From Actinoallomurus iriomotensis (GTDB lineage Bacteria; Actinomycetota; Actinomycetes; Streptosporangiales; Streptosporangiaceae), in NCBI RefSeq assembly GCF_030269445.1, contig NZ_BSTJ01000001.1, positions 583,898-647,897 on the forward strand: a stretch of DNA of 64,000 nt. The letters are read 5' to 3'. How positions within the stretch are numbered: the stretch's first letter is position 1; each line of letters begins with the position of its first letter. The position numbers and the translations under genes are program-made. Below, one piece after another: positions 49,268 to 57,594 of this stretch. The notes beneath the pieces were generated by a model. That model ran no database searches. It saw only the letters and a list, made by a program, of their open reading frames with translations, and had not been told where the DNA came from.

Positions 49268-49798
49268 TCAACGCGCGTAGCGGTAGTACACGATGTCCTC
49301 GAAGTCGGGAGTGGGATCGAGGAGTTCGAAGCCGGCGGAGGTCGCGCACCGGCGACTGGGGTGGTTGCCGGCGTCGATGCCGCAGTAGAACGCCCGGACG
49401 TCGCGGAGGCCGGGGTGGGCGAGCACGGTGGTGATCGCGGCTCGGCCATGGCCCTGGCGCCGGCGGGCCGGATCGACGAGGCAGATCAGGGCCATCGAGA
49501 CGCGTGCGTCCCCGCCGGAGAGCAGGGGGCCGTCCGGTCCCTCACCGCGGTAGGTCACCCACCGGTCGTAGACGTCGCCGCCGATGTACGCCGCGGGCCG
49601 TCCCGAAGCGTCGTACGCGACCCAGCCGTACGACCGCAGGACGGTCATGCCGCGAAAGCCGGTGCCGGGTCGCTCGCCGAGCAGGCGCCGCTCCCGGTGG
49701 ATCCACGAGCGGTCGCCCAGCCGGCGCCGGACCTCGGCGTCGTCGAACCAGTGCTCGATGACGCCGGCGGTCGCGGCGGTGAGCGGACGCAGTTTCAG
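49268..49798 (-). CDS. GNAT-family N-acetyltransferase, likely CTG start
   Basis: The family N-terminus LRPLTAATAGVIEHWFDDAEVRRRLGDRSWIHRERRLL is open in frame upstream of the first ATG (49648), so a 126-residue product would lack part of the domain. Tracing back gives CTG AAA CTG CGT with GAGGA eight bases before the CTG ending at 49798, giving 176 residues. Later motifs are GWVAYDASGRPAAYIGGDVYDRW, ALICLVDPARRRQGHGRAA (acetyl-CoA loop R-R-Q-G-H-G) and FYCGIDAGNHPSRRCATSAGF. It is 10 bases downstream of the SGNH gene. No ATG, GTG or TTG is in frame between. Confidence 0.72.
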   Translation of the reverse strand: MKLRPLTAATAGVIEHWFDDAEVRRRLGDRSWIHRERRLLGERPGTGFRGMTVLRSYGWVAYDASGRPAAYIGGDVYDRWVTYRGEGPDGPLLSGGDARVSMALICLVDPARRRQGHGRAAITTVLAHPGLRDVRAFYCGIDAGNHPSRRCATSAGFELLDPTPDFEDIVYYRYAR

Positions 49799-49808
49799 GG
49801 CACGGTCC

Positions 49809-51101
49809 TCACGTGGTCGTCGCGGAGCGGGCGAGCAGGGGCAGGGAGATGCTGTCCGCGATGGCCTGCTGGCCGGCGATGTTCGCGTGGATGCCGTCGC
49901 CGTTGTCGTAGGACGGGTTGATCGCGTTGGGGTGCAGCGGGTCCTTGATGACCTGGTCGAAGTCGAGGACCTCGTCGCAGTGGCCGCTGCAGTCGTTCCA
50001 CCGGTGCACGAAGCCGTCGACCGTGTAGCGATGGAGGTTCATCTGGTCGGTGTAGATCGGCCGGGCCGTGATCGGCGTCACGTACACCTTGATCCCGGCC
50101 TGCCGCAGGCGCGCGAACACGGTGTCGTAGCTGCGCAGGATCTGGTCCGCGGTGCAGTCGTCCTGCAGGTCGTTGGTGCCGTAGTAGTAGATCACCGCGG
50201 TCACGCCGTGGAGCGCGAGCACGTCGCGGTCCAGGCGCGCGGTGCCCTCCAGGCCCCTGACCCCGGCGGGCTCGTTCGCGCACTCGGGTGAGCTGGTGGT
50301 GCCGCCGATGCCGGCGTTGGCGATGGCGACCTGCCGGCGGGCCGGCAGTTCCTTGACGACGCGGCGGGCCAGCTCGTCGGTCCAGCGCCGGTTGTCGCCC
50401 GTGACGGTGCATCCCGGGCCGCAGTTGGTGCTGCCCGTACCGTCCACGACCGAGCTGCCGTAGGCCACGATCGTGCCTCGCAGGTGAGTGTTGTGGACGT
50501 CGACGGCGCTGACGAGGTAGGTGGAGCCGACCTTCCGGGTGTACGCCGCGCCGGAGGCGTCGCCGACGTGGTCGCCCGCTCCGGCCTCCGTCACGTAGTT
50601 GTCCCGCAGGGCGGAGGCGTGCACGCCCGGCGTCGCCTGGCCGGCCACGTACATGCTCACCGCGATGTCGTCCTGCGGTCGCGTCTCGATCCGGATCGGG
50701 TCGCTCCACGCCTCGCCGCCCGGCGCGACCGTCACCGAACCGGTGGACCGGTGGTTCGGGCCCGGGAACGTCGCCGGACGGCTGCCGCCCACGATGGCGG
50801 CGCCGGTGCCGCTGACGGCCACGGCGACCGCGTCGACGGTGAGCGGAGCGGTGCCGAACTGGTTCTGGACGCGTACCCGCAGCGCGTCGCCGCCCTGGCT
50901 GAGATGGGTGATCATGCGGACCGACTGGTCGTTCAGCGTGGTGCCCGCGAGGCCTTGCTGGGACTGCGCCCACGAGGTGAACCAGTCACCTCCGCGGGAC
51001 CCGCCGTCCGCGCTCGCGGATCCGGTGACACCGAGGGCGGCGGCAAGAAGAACACCGACCGCCACGGCGATCGGTGTTCTCCCTCTGCGCGTTCGTCTCA
51101 T
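49809..51101 (-). CDS. Secreted SGNH/GDSL-type hydrolase
   Basis: A 430-residue exported lipase/esterase-like protein with signal peptide (TPIAVAVGVLLAAALGVTGSASA). An N-terminal beta-sandwich (WFTSWAQS to APGGEAWSDPIRIETRP) precedes the SGNH domain. Block I is IVAYGSSVVDGTGST (nucleophile serine), block II has the oxyanion glycine in IANAGIGG, block III is YYYGTNDLQ, and block V is GDGIHANIAG with the Asp-x-x-His pair. It likely deacylates an extracellular polysaccharide or lipid. It is followed closely by the GNAT gene. Confidence 0.88.
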   Translation of the reverse strand: MRRTRRGRTPIAVAVGVLLAAALGVTGSASADGGSRGGDWFTSWAQSQQGLAGTTLNDQSVRMITHLSQGGDALRVRVQNQFGTAPLTVDAVAVAVSGTGAAIVGGSRPATFPGPNHRSTGSVTVAPGGEAWSDPIRIETRPQDDIAVSMYVAGQATPGVHASALRDNYVTEAGAGDHVGDASGAAYTRKVGSTYLVSAVDVHNTHLRGTIVAYGSSVVDGTGSTNCGPGCTVTGDNRRWTDELARRVVKELPARRQVAIANAGIGGTTSSPECANEPAGVRGLEGTARLDRDVLALHGVTAVIYYYGTNDLQDDCTADQILRSYDTVFARLRQAGIKVYVTPITARPIYTDQMNLHRYTVDGFVHRWNDCSGHCDEVLDFDQVIKDPLHPNAINPSYDNGDGIHANIAGQQAIADSISLPLLARSATTT

Positions 51102-51166
51102 GACTTACAACCGTACGTTTGTCATGACACGGCGTAAAGCGCGTCAAAACCGCATTAAAGGACGGT

Positions 51167-52555
51167 TCAGCAGCCGAGGAGGCGGGTGGCGAGGAAGGCC
51201 TCCACCTGGTCGAGGCCGATGCGCTCCTGGGCCATCGAGTCGCGCTCGCGCACCGTCACGGCGTTGTCGTCGAGCGTGTCGAAGTCGACGGTCACGCAGT
51301 ACGGCGTGCCGATCTCGTCCTGGCGGCGGTAGCGGCGGCCGATCGCGCCCGCGTCGTCGAACTCGACGTTCCAGTTGCGGCGGAGCCGCGCGGCCAGGTC
51401 ACGTGCCTTCGGCGACAGGTCGGCGTTGCGCGACAGCGGCAGCACCGCGACCTTGACCGGCGCGAGGCGGTGGTCAAGGCGCATGACCACGCGCTTTTCC
51501 ATCTTGCCCTTGGCGTTCGGCGCCTCGTCCTCGCTGTAGGCGTCCATCATGAACGTCAGCACGCACCGGTCGACGCCCGCCGCCGGCTCGATCACCCACG
51601 GGACGTACCGCTCGTTCTTCTCCTGGTCGAAGTAGGACAGGTCCTGCCCGGAGTGCTTGCCGTGGGTGGACAGGTCGTAGTTGGTGCGGTTCGCGACGCC
51701 CTCCAGCTCGCCCCACTCGCTGCCCGGGAAGTCGAAGCGGTACTCCACGTCCACGGTGCGCTTGGAGTAGTGCGCGAGCTTCTCCTTCGGGTGCTCGTAC
51801 AGCCGGAGGTTCTCCTTGTTGATGCCCAGGTCGACGTACCACTGGAAACGGGTGTCGATCCAGTACTGGTGCCATTCTTCGTCGGTGCCCGGCTCGACGA
51901 AGAACTCCATCTCCATCTGCTCGAACTCGCGCGTACGGAAGATGAAGTTGCCCGGAGTGATCTCGTTGCGGAACGACTTGCCGATCTGGCCGATGCCGAA
52001 CGGCGGCTTGCGGCGCGCGGCCTGCTGCACCAGCGAGTAGTTGATGAAGATGCCCTGCGCCGTCTCGGGCCGGAGGTACGCCAGGCCGGACTCGTCCTGC
52101 ACCGGGCCGAGGTAGGTCTTGAGCAGCCCGTTGAACATGCGCGGCTCGGTGAACGCGCCGCGCGTGCCGCAGTCGGGGCAGACGAGGTCGGCCAGACCGT
52201 TCTCGGGGGCCTTGCCGTGCTTGGCCTCGTACGCCTCGACGAGGTGGTCGGCGCGGTGCCGCTTGTGACACGACTGGCACTCGGTCAGCGGGTCGGTGAA
52301 CTCGCGTACGTGGCCGCTGGCCTCCCAGACCTCACGGCCGAGGATCACGCAGGAGTCGAGGCCGACGACGTCGTCGCGGCCCTGCACCATCGACTTCCAC
52401 CACTGGCGCTTGACGTTGTTCTTCAGCTCGACGCCGAGCGGTCCGTAGTCCCAGGACGCCCGCAGCCCGCCGTAGATCTCGCTGGAGGGGAAGACCAGAC
52501 CTCGGCGCTTGCTGAGGTTGACGATGGTCTCCATCACATCGGAACGACGGGCCAT
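51167..52555 (-). CDS. glyS: Glycyl-tRNA synthetase (alpha2 type)
   Basis: A 462-residue class II aminoacyl-tRNA synthetase charging tRNA-Gly. The N-terminus [30 protein letters not shown] is the family signature. A zinc-type insertion carries C-x2-C (CQSCHKRH) and C-x2-C ([10 protein letters not shown]). Motif 2 is [25 protein letters not shown], and motif 3 [20 protein letters not shown]. The anticodon-binding domain ([18 protein letters not shown]) is C-terminal. GGAG seven bases before the ATG supports this start. It is an essential core gene. Confidence 0.98.
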   Translation of the reverse strand: MARRSDVMETIVNLSKRRGLVFPSSEIYGGLRASWDYGPLGVELKNNVKRQWWKSMVQGRDDVVGLDSCVILGREVWEASGHVREFTDPLTECQSCHKRHRADHLVEAYEAKHGKAPENGLADLVCPDCGTRGAFTEPRMFNGLLKTYLGPVQDESGLAYLRPETAQGIFINYSLVQQAARRKPPFGIGQIGKSFRNEITPGNFIFRTREFEQMEMEFFVEPGTDEEWHQYWIDTRFQWYVDLGINKENLRLYEHPKEKLAHYSKRTVDVEYRFDFPGSEWGELEGVANRTNYDLSTHGKHSGQDLSYFDQEKNERYVPWVIEPAAGVDRCVLTFMMDAYSEDEAPNAKGKMEKRVVMRLDHRLAPVKVAVLPLSRNADLSPKARDLAARLRRNWNVEFDDAGAIGRRYRRQDEIGTPYCVTVDFDTLDDNAVTVRERDSMAQERIGLDQVEAFLATRLLGC

Positions 52556-52665
52556 GAGTGATCTCCATCCGGCTGGCGGTCGGCGGTTTTCCGCGAAATA
52601 CGACGTATGGCGCCCGACCTCACCGACCTGCGGTGACGGTCTCGGCGCCCAGGATCAGCTTAGGA

Positions 52666-52679
52666 CACCACCGGTGGTG
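52666..52679. promoter_or_regulatory. 14-bp palindrome upstream of glyS
   Basis: caccaccggtggtg is a perfect palindrome 110 bases upstream of the glyS start, in a gap without intact genes. It could be a regulatory site or chance in G/C-rich DNA. Confidence 0.3.
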
Positions 52680-52735
52680 CCACGCCCCGAAAACGCCTCG
52701 TGGCGCCACTGGAGTGTCATCGCGCACCACCGGCG

Positions 52736-52876
52736 TCAGACCGTGGCCACCAGCAGGTCCTCCCCGCTCGCCGGGCGAAGGCCGTCCGCCCGGCCGGCGA
52801 AGTAGCGCTCGGCGAGCGAGGAGCCCGCGACGTGCCGTACGTCGGCGAAACCGGCGGCGCGACCGGCGGCCGGCAT
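52736..52876 (-). pseudogene. C-terminal remnant of a SAM-dependent methyltransferase (TIGR00027-like)
   Basis: The minus strand encodes 46 residues, MPAAGRAAGFADVRHVAG and then SLAERYFAGRADGLRPASGEDLLVATV plus stop, matching the conserved C-terminus of actinobacterial TIGR00027 methyltransferases. A GGCGGAG precedes the ATG, but the SAM-binding domain (about 230 residues) is absent. It is almost certainly a gene scar next to the acquired WXG-like gene. Confidence 0.6.
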
Positions 52877-53084
52877 CTCCGCCCCACGCTAACCCCCGGC
52901 GGTCCGGGACCCCTCCCGCGAACAGTCGGTGAACGGCCACCCGACGCCCTTCGCCGACCCGGTCGCCTCATCGAAGTCAGCCGTCAGCCCCCCGTCAGCG
53001 GGGGCCGGTACGCTCCCCTCGGCGGCCATCGAACCCCATCGCCAGATCCGGTGGCGGACAAGGATCACGGCTGTAGGAGCAGAG

Positions 53085-54701
53085 TTGAAGTCTTCTTCCA
53101 CGGTGGTGTTCGATTCGGCGGCGCTACGCCGGGCCGCTTCGGGGATCGATCTTCTGCTCTCGCGGGTCGCGGGTTTCGAACAGGCCGCGGGTCAGGCGGC
53201 CGGATCACTGGCGGAGACTCATCCGTGGGGGCTGCTCGGCGAGGTGTACCTGCGCGAGGGCTGCACCTCGATGATGAACGGTTTCGGCGAACATCTGCGG
53301 CACATGAACGATGCCCTGACGGGTGCCCGGGACCGCATCGCCCGCTCGGCGGACACCTACTCCGCCGCCGGAGAATACTGCCTCGACGTGCTGAATTCGG
53401 TGCGCGAGGACCAGGCGGCGGCTTCCGGCGCGCTTCGCCAGCTCAACCCGGCATCCCGTTTCTACAACGAGCATCGGATCCTCAATGGCGCGATGATAGC
53501 GCTGCCTTATCCACTCGGTTCCCTCGGATCGAGCACGCTGGACGGCGTTCGCTTCATTGGTGACCTGACCAGCGGCGACCCCTACAACATCAGCACCGAC
53601 CTGGCCAACCTCGGCGCCGACGCCACCCAAGCCCTGTTCGAGATCCCGCAGGCCCTGATCTGGATGTCCCGCAACCCACTCGACTATCTGGTCCAGACAG
53701 GGATCACCTTCCTGCTGAACGCCTTCTACTGGACGAAATATCTGGCGGACTGCGTGACCGGGGACCCCATCGCCACCGGCCAGGCCGCCTACAACTACGA
53801 CAGCCTCGCCCAAGGCTGCCATCAACTCGCCAAGGACCTCACCACCGCGCTCAACGCCAGCCTCGCCAATGGAAACTGGCACGGATCGGCGGCGGACGCC
53901 GCGCGTGACCGGCTCACGATGCTGCGGGACGGAATCGACGACACCGGGCGCAATGCCGATCAGATCGCCTCCCTGCTCCAGCTCACCAGCTCGATCATGG
54001 GAGCCGTCGAAGGCATCGTCAAAGGAACCATCGCCGGCGTCATCTTCTGGGCGGTGAAGTACTGGATGGCGGCGCAACTCGTCGCCGCGGGAACGGGAGG
54101 CACCTCGGAGATCGTGGTCGTCGCGAAGATACACGAGGAGTCGGCCGAGGCGGCTACGCGGCTCGGCAGGCTGATCAAGCGCGTGGAAACGTTCCTCGCC
54201 AAGGTGGCCGCGCTCCTCAGACGCCTGGGCAGATCGCTTCAGAACACGGAGAAACGCGCCTTCACAGCACTGCGAAAGTCGCCATGGGGCGAGAAGTTCC
54301 TGAACCACAAGAGAGGCGGCCAGCAGCCCCTGAACCGGATGCGCCAGGACAACGGCCTCGGCAAACACGCCGTGCTCGAACCACGCGATGTCCGCAGAAG
54401 TATCGGGATCGCGGCGAAAGAGCAGCCACGCATCCGGTTGTACGACGAATATGGGCTCGGTAGGTACCGTGTCGACATGAACGGAGAACTCTATCCGGGC
54501 GGCCGGTCAAAGACGTCACCGGTGAGATATTCCCTAAAAATCCACGAGCCCGACAAGATGACGTCTAATTACGCGGGCGTGGTCTTCTGCACGGCGCGTT
54601 CCGTACTTCCGTTCGGGCGCGCGATTCAATACAAAGTCCGTGCCGATGACGCTCCTCCGGGCGCCACCATCGACCGCGAACTCGACGCCCTCGACCTCTG
54701 A
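53085..54701 (+). CDS. Large WXG100/EspC-like protein, candidate type VII-linked toxin
   Basis: A 538-residue protein from TTG 53085 (AGGAG five bases upstream). The first 110 residues are an EspC/WXG-like four-helix region (VVFDSAALRRAASGIDLLLSRVAGFEQAAGQAAGS). A second such unit spans about 240-330 with the turn NGNWHGSAADAARDRLTMLRDGIDDTGRNADQI (W-x-G). A hydrophobic helix follows (GIVKGTIAGVIFWAVKYWMAAQLVAAG), then a basic C-terminal domain of about 150 residues with no recognised family. Codon use is less G/C-biased than its neighbours. This layout fits a secreted or polymorphic toxin-like protein, but no immunity gene follows. Confidence 0.65.
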   Translation: MKSSSTVVFDSAALRRAASGIDLLLSRVAGFEQAAGQAAGSLAETHPWGLLGEVYLREGCTSMMNGFGEHLRHMNDALTGARDRIARSADTYSAAGEYCLDVLNSVREDQAAASGALRQLNPASRFYNEHRILNGAMIALPYPLGSLGSSTLDGVRFIGDLTSGDPYNISTDLANLGADATQALFEIPQALIWMSRNPLDYLVQTGITFLLNAFYWTKYLADCVTGDPIATGQAAYNYDSLAQGCHQLAKDLTTALNASLANGNWHGSAADAARDRLTMLRDGIDDTGRNADQIASLLQLTSSIMGAVEGIVKGTIAGVIFWAVKYWMAAQLVAAGTGGTSEIVVVAKIHEESAEAATRLGRLIKRVETFLAKVAALLRRLGRSLQNTEKRAFTALRKSPWGEKFLNHKRGGQQPLNRMRQDNGLGKHAVLEPRDVRRSIGIAAKEQPRIRLYDEYGLGRYRVDMNGELYPGGRSKTSPVRYSLKIHEPDKMTSNYAGVVFCTARSVLPFGRAIQYKVRADDAPPGATIDRELDALDL

Positions 54702-54709
54702 GGCATGCC

Positions 54710-55909
54710 CTAGCCGACGTAACCGTCGACCGCGTCGCTGTCGATCTTCAGTTTCACGCCGCCGTGTTTCTCCACGTGGTCGCCGCGGAACTGTTTGATC
54801 CGGCGGTGGTCCGCCCACCATGCCTCGTCCATGAGGCGGTCGCCCCACACGTTCGGCCTGCGGTCCCAGTGGGCGAACCAGACGGTCTCCGGGCGGCTGA
54901 TGCCGTCCGCCTCGGCGACGTCGCGGATGCCCGACGCCACGCTGCTGTACAGCCCCGGCACGTAGTCCAGGGCCCGGACGCCCCTGGTCCACGAGTCCAC
55001 GAACGTCAGCACCGCCTGCCGGCACCAGGGCCTGCGCCCGTACGCCTCCAGGTCCATGTAGATCGGCGTTCCGGCCGGCAGGCCCAGGGCCGCGGCGCGG
55101 TTCGTCGCGTCCACGGCGGAGAGCTGGCCGGCCAGGGCCGCGGTCGACGGGGAGAAGCGCGGGTGGGAGGAGGTGCACGGCGCCTGCGGGCCGACGTACG
55201 TCGGGATCAGCCGCCAGCCCATCGCCCGTACGGCCTCCACCCAGTGGCGGGTCAGCCGCCCGTCCGGGCAGGCGCGCGCCGGGCCGCCGATGTAGATGTT
55301 GGCCGCGAGGAAGTCGTCGCGCCAGGCGCGCATCGCGGTCAGTGACGGCGCCGAGCACGTGTCGAAGCCCGCGCCGGTCACCCATCGGCGGCGCCGGTCG
55401 TCGGCGCGCCGCTCCCCCGCGGGCGTGCCCGTGCCAGGGGTCGCCGGGGCGATCCCCGCGATGAGCCGCCGCAGGTCCGCGGCCCCGGGTTCGGCGCCGT
55501 ACGAGCCGGTGATCAGCACCCCGGCGGCCGGGACGGCGGCGCGGATCTCCCTCGCCGTCGTGTCGGTCACCGTCACGGCGGGCATTCCGGCCACGGACGA
55601 CCGGGGTACGGAGCCGAGCATGCCCGTGGCGAACGCGGCCGTCTGCTCGGTGAGCGGCTCGACGTGCAGCGCCTCCGTACGGCCGACCACGTGCGCCGGG
55701 CAGAGCTGGTTCGCGCCCGCCGGGCCCAGGTAGAGCGCGTGCCGGTCGTAGCGCACGCACTCGGTGGAGCCGGGGCCGAGACGGTACACGGGCCAGCCGG
55801 CGGGCACGGTGATCCGCAGGCCCCGGTAGTCGACGGTCGTGTCCGCGTGGGCGGCGGGGGCGGGGACGAGCGCCGCCAGAAGGCAGGCGAGCAGGCCGGC
55901 ACGTCGCAT
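54710..55909 (-). CDS. Secreted DUF1906 (Rv2525c-like) glycoside hydrolase-like protein
   Basis: A 399-residue exported protein with signal peptide MRRAGLLACLLAALVPAPAAHA. The N-terminal 150 residues form an unassigned domain with tryptophan and cysteine pairs. The C-terminal TIM-barrel-like DUF1906 domain starts GAGFDTCSAPSLTAMRAWRDDFLAANIYIGGP, with GWRLIPTYVGPQAPC, TPIYMDLEAYG (acid pair on strand 4) and KIDSDAVDGYVG at the end. Relatives such as Rv2525c are Tat- or Sec-exported and linked to cell-wall modification. It probably acts on peptidoglycan or a surface polymer. Confidence 0.85.
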   Translation of the reverse strand: MRRAGLLACLLAALVPAPAAHADTTVDYRGLRITVPAGWPVYRLGPGSTECVRYDRHALYLGPAGANQLCPAHVVGRTEALHVEPLTEQTAAFATGMLGSVPRSSVAGMPAVTVTDTTAREIRAAVPAAGVLITGSYGAEPGAADLRRLIAGIAPATPGTGTPAGERRADDRRRRWVTGAGFDTCSAPSLTAMRAWRDDFLAANIYIGGPARACPDGRLTRHWVEAVRAMGWRLIPTYVGPQAPCTSSHPRFSPSTAALAGQLSAVDATNRAAALGLPAGTPIYMDLEAYGRRPWCRQAVLTFVDSWTRGVRALDYVPGLYSSVASGIRDVAEADGISRPETVWFAHWDRRPNVWGDRLMDEAWWADHRRIKQFRGDHVEKHGGVKLKIDSDAVDGYVG

Positions 55910-56017
55910 CGCGTCTCCCCGTGGTCGTCGTCCCGGCCATGATCGGCATGGGGACCGCCGGGAGACGGGAGCGCGCGGCGTACTTGTGCGGTCTTTCGGG
56001 TGGAGTCGCCCGGCTCT

Positions 56018-56314
56018 TTACCCGGCGCGCTCGGCCTGCTCGACGATCTCGTACGCGCCCGCCTCGTCGATGGCGAGGCGGGACAGCGGGATGAGCGCCA
56101 GGCGTACCTCGTAGTCGCCGAGGGCACGGCGGTAGAAGCCCGCGCCCTCCCAGTCGGTCACCATCGCCCACAGTTCGGGGTCGTCGACGGCGTGGGCGAG
56201 ACGCCCGGACAGGTGACCCGGGCTGCCCTCGATGGCGCGGAGCACCTCCTGGGCCGTACGGACGAACTCGTCGGTCTCGGCCGCGGACACGCGGTAACGG
56301 GTGATGGCCAGCAC
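56018..56314 (-). CDS. Antibiotic biosynthesis monooxygenase (ABM)-domain protein
   Basis: A 98-residue ferredoxin-like barrel protein: MLAITRYRVSAAETDEFVRTAQEVLRAIEGSPGHLSGRLAHAVDDPELWAMVTDWEGAGFYRRALGDYEVRLALIP. The pattern of a small strand-helix-strand barrel with SPGHLSGR is typical of ABM/heme-degrading or quinol-type monooxygenases, although many members have no known activity. It is a conserved neighbour of the glyS-DUF6703-znu region in actinobacteria. Confidence 0.8.
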   Translation of the reverse strand: MLAITRYRVSAAETDEFVRTAQEVLRAIEGSPGHLSGRLAHAVDDPELWAMVTDWEGAGFYRRALGDYEVRLALIPLSRLAIDEAGAYEIVEQAERAG

Positions 56315-56379
56315 GCGTCCATGATGCCGGACCCGTGGCGCCGCTCACACCGGTGACCTGGATACGACACCATGGAGGG

Positions 56380-56655
56380 GTGCCATCGAAATCCTCGGTC
56401 CGCCGGCAGAGCGCCGTCTTCCTCGTCTACGTGAACCAGTTGCCGCGGTGGGTGCCGCTGGTGCTGCTGCCGGCGCTGCTGATCGCGGGGCTGGCGCTAC
56501 CCGGGGCGTTCGGGGCGGTGGCGCTGGTGCTGCTCGCGATCGTCATCTGGTTCCTGTTCATGGCCTCGCCGACGCGGAACGCGTCCCACCGCGTGATCCG
56601 GTTCGCGGTGCCGCTGGTCATCCTCGCCATCGCGGTCGCCAAACTGGTCTCCTGA
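56380..56655 (+). CDS. Small two-helix membrane protein (DUF6703-like)
   Basis: A 91-residue protein from GTG 56380: RRQSAVFLVYVNQLPRWVPLVLLPALLIAGLALPGAFGAVALVLLAIVIWFLFMASPTR then a third hydrophobic stretch (FAVPLVILAIAVAKLV). Order and residues match the DUF6703 pattern (LPRWVxPVL). GGAGGGG lies immediately before the GTG, too close for a normal ribosome-binding site, so the start may shift slightly. Function unknown. Confidence 0.75.
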   Translation: MPSKSSVRRQSAVFLVYVNQLPRWVPLVLLPALLIAGLALPGAFGAVALVLLAIVIWFLFMASPTRNASHRVIRFAVPLVILAIAVAKLVS

Positions 56656-56670
56656 CGACATGGCGTGATT

Positions 56671-56706
56671 TTGACAATCATTTTCATGTTCACCCATACT
56701 TGTTCG
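56671..56706 (+). promoter_or_regulatory. Zur-regulated promoter of the zinc operon
   Basis: ttgaca (-35, 56671-56676) and catact (-10, 56695-56700) are 18 bases apart. The Zur-box-like palindrome tgacaatcattttca (56672-56686, pattern TGA-n-AAT-n-ATT-n-TCA) overlaps the -35. Transcription would start at about 56707, the first base of the znuA GTG, implying a leaderless messenger shut off by Zur with zinc. Confidence 0.8.
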
Positions 56707-57594
56707 GTGCGTTCCCGAATCCTGCCCATCGCGCTCGCCGCGCTGCTCGTGGTCTGCGGATGCGGGGCGAGGGCGGGCACCGGCGGGAAACCCAGGCTGA
56801 CCGCGGCGTTCTATCCGCTCGCGTGGCTGGCGGCACAGGTCGCCGGTCCGGGCTTCTACGTCCAGAACCTCACCAAGCCGGGCGCCGAGCCGCACGACCT
56901 GGAGCTGACGCCCCGGCAGGTGATCGACGTCGGCGAGTCCAAGCTGGCCTTCTACATCAAGGGCGTGCAGCCGGCCGTGGACAAGGCCGTGCGCCAGCAC
57001 GCCAAGAACCACTCGCTCGACGCCGAGTCCGTGGTCACGACGCTGCCCGCCCCGCAGGACGAGGCGAACGACGGCGCCGCCGACCCGCACCTGTGGCTCG
57101 ACCCGTCCCGATTCGCGACCGTCGCGACCGCGCTCGGCGAGCGCCTGGCCCGGATCGACGGCGAGAACGCCGCCGGCTACCGCGCCCGCGCCGCCCAGGT
57201 CGTCGCCCGCCTGAACGCCCTGGACGCCGAGTTCCGCACCGGGCTGCGCGCCTGCGCGCGCAAGGAGATCGTGACCGGTCACGCCGCCTTCGGCTACCTG
57301 GCCGCGCGCTACGGCCTCACGCAGGTCGGCATCGCGGGCCTGGACCCGGAGGCCGAGCCGTCGCCGCAGCGCATCGCGGAGATGACCCGCCTGATCCGGC
57401 GTACTGGCGCGACCACCGTGTTCACCGAGACGCTGGCCAGCCCGAAGACCGCCGACACGCTCGCGCGTGAGGCCGGGGTGCGCACCGAGGTGCTCGACCC
57501 CGTCGAGGGCGTCCGGCCGGGCTCCCACGACGACTACTTCTCGATCATGCGCCGCGATCTCGCGACGCTCCGAACCGCTCTGGGGTGCTCATGA
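56707..57594 (+). CDS. znuA: Zinc ABC transporter substrate-binding lipoprotein
   Basis: A 295-residue cluster A-1 zinc-binding lipoprotein. The GTG 56707 opens a signal peptide RSRILPIALAALLVV ending in a CGC lipobox (lipidation at C17 or C19). Candidate metal ligands are the histidines in GAEPHDLELTP, DPHLWLDP and IVTGHAAFGYLAARYG, plus the late acidic residue in VLDPVEGVRPGSHDDYF. The His-rich loop of E. coli ZnuA is not present, which is common in actinobacteria. First gene of the znuACB-zur unit; overlaps the ATPase gene (ATGA). Confidence 0.92.
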   Translation: MRSRILPIALAALLVVCGCGARAGTGGKPRLTAAFYPLAWLAAQVAGPGFYVQNLTKPGAEPHDLELTPRQVIDVGESKLAFYIKGVQPAVDKAVRQHAKNHSLDAESVVTTLPAPQDEANDGAADPHLWLDPSRFATVATALGERLARIDGENAAGYRARAAQVVARLNALDAEFRTGLRACARKEIVTGHAAFGYLAARYGLTQVGIAGLDPEAEPSPQRIAEMTRLIRRTGATTVFTETLASPKTADTLAREAGVRTEVLDPVEGVRPGSHDDYFSIMRRDLATLRTALGCS

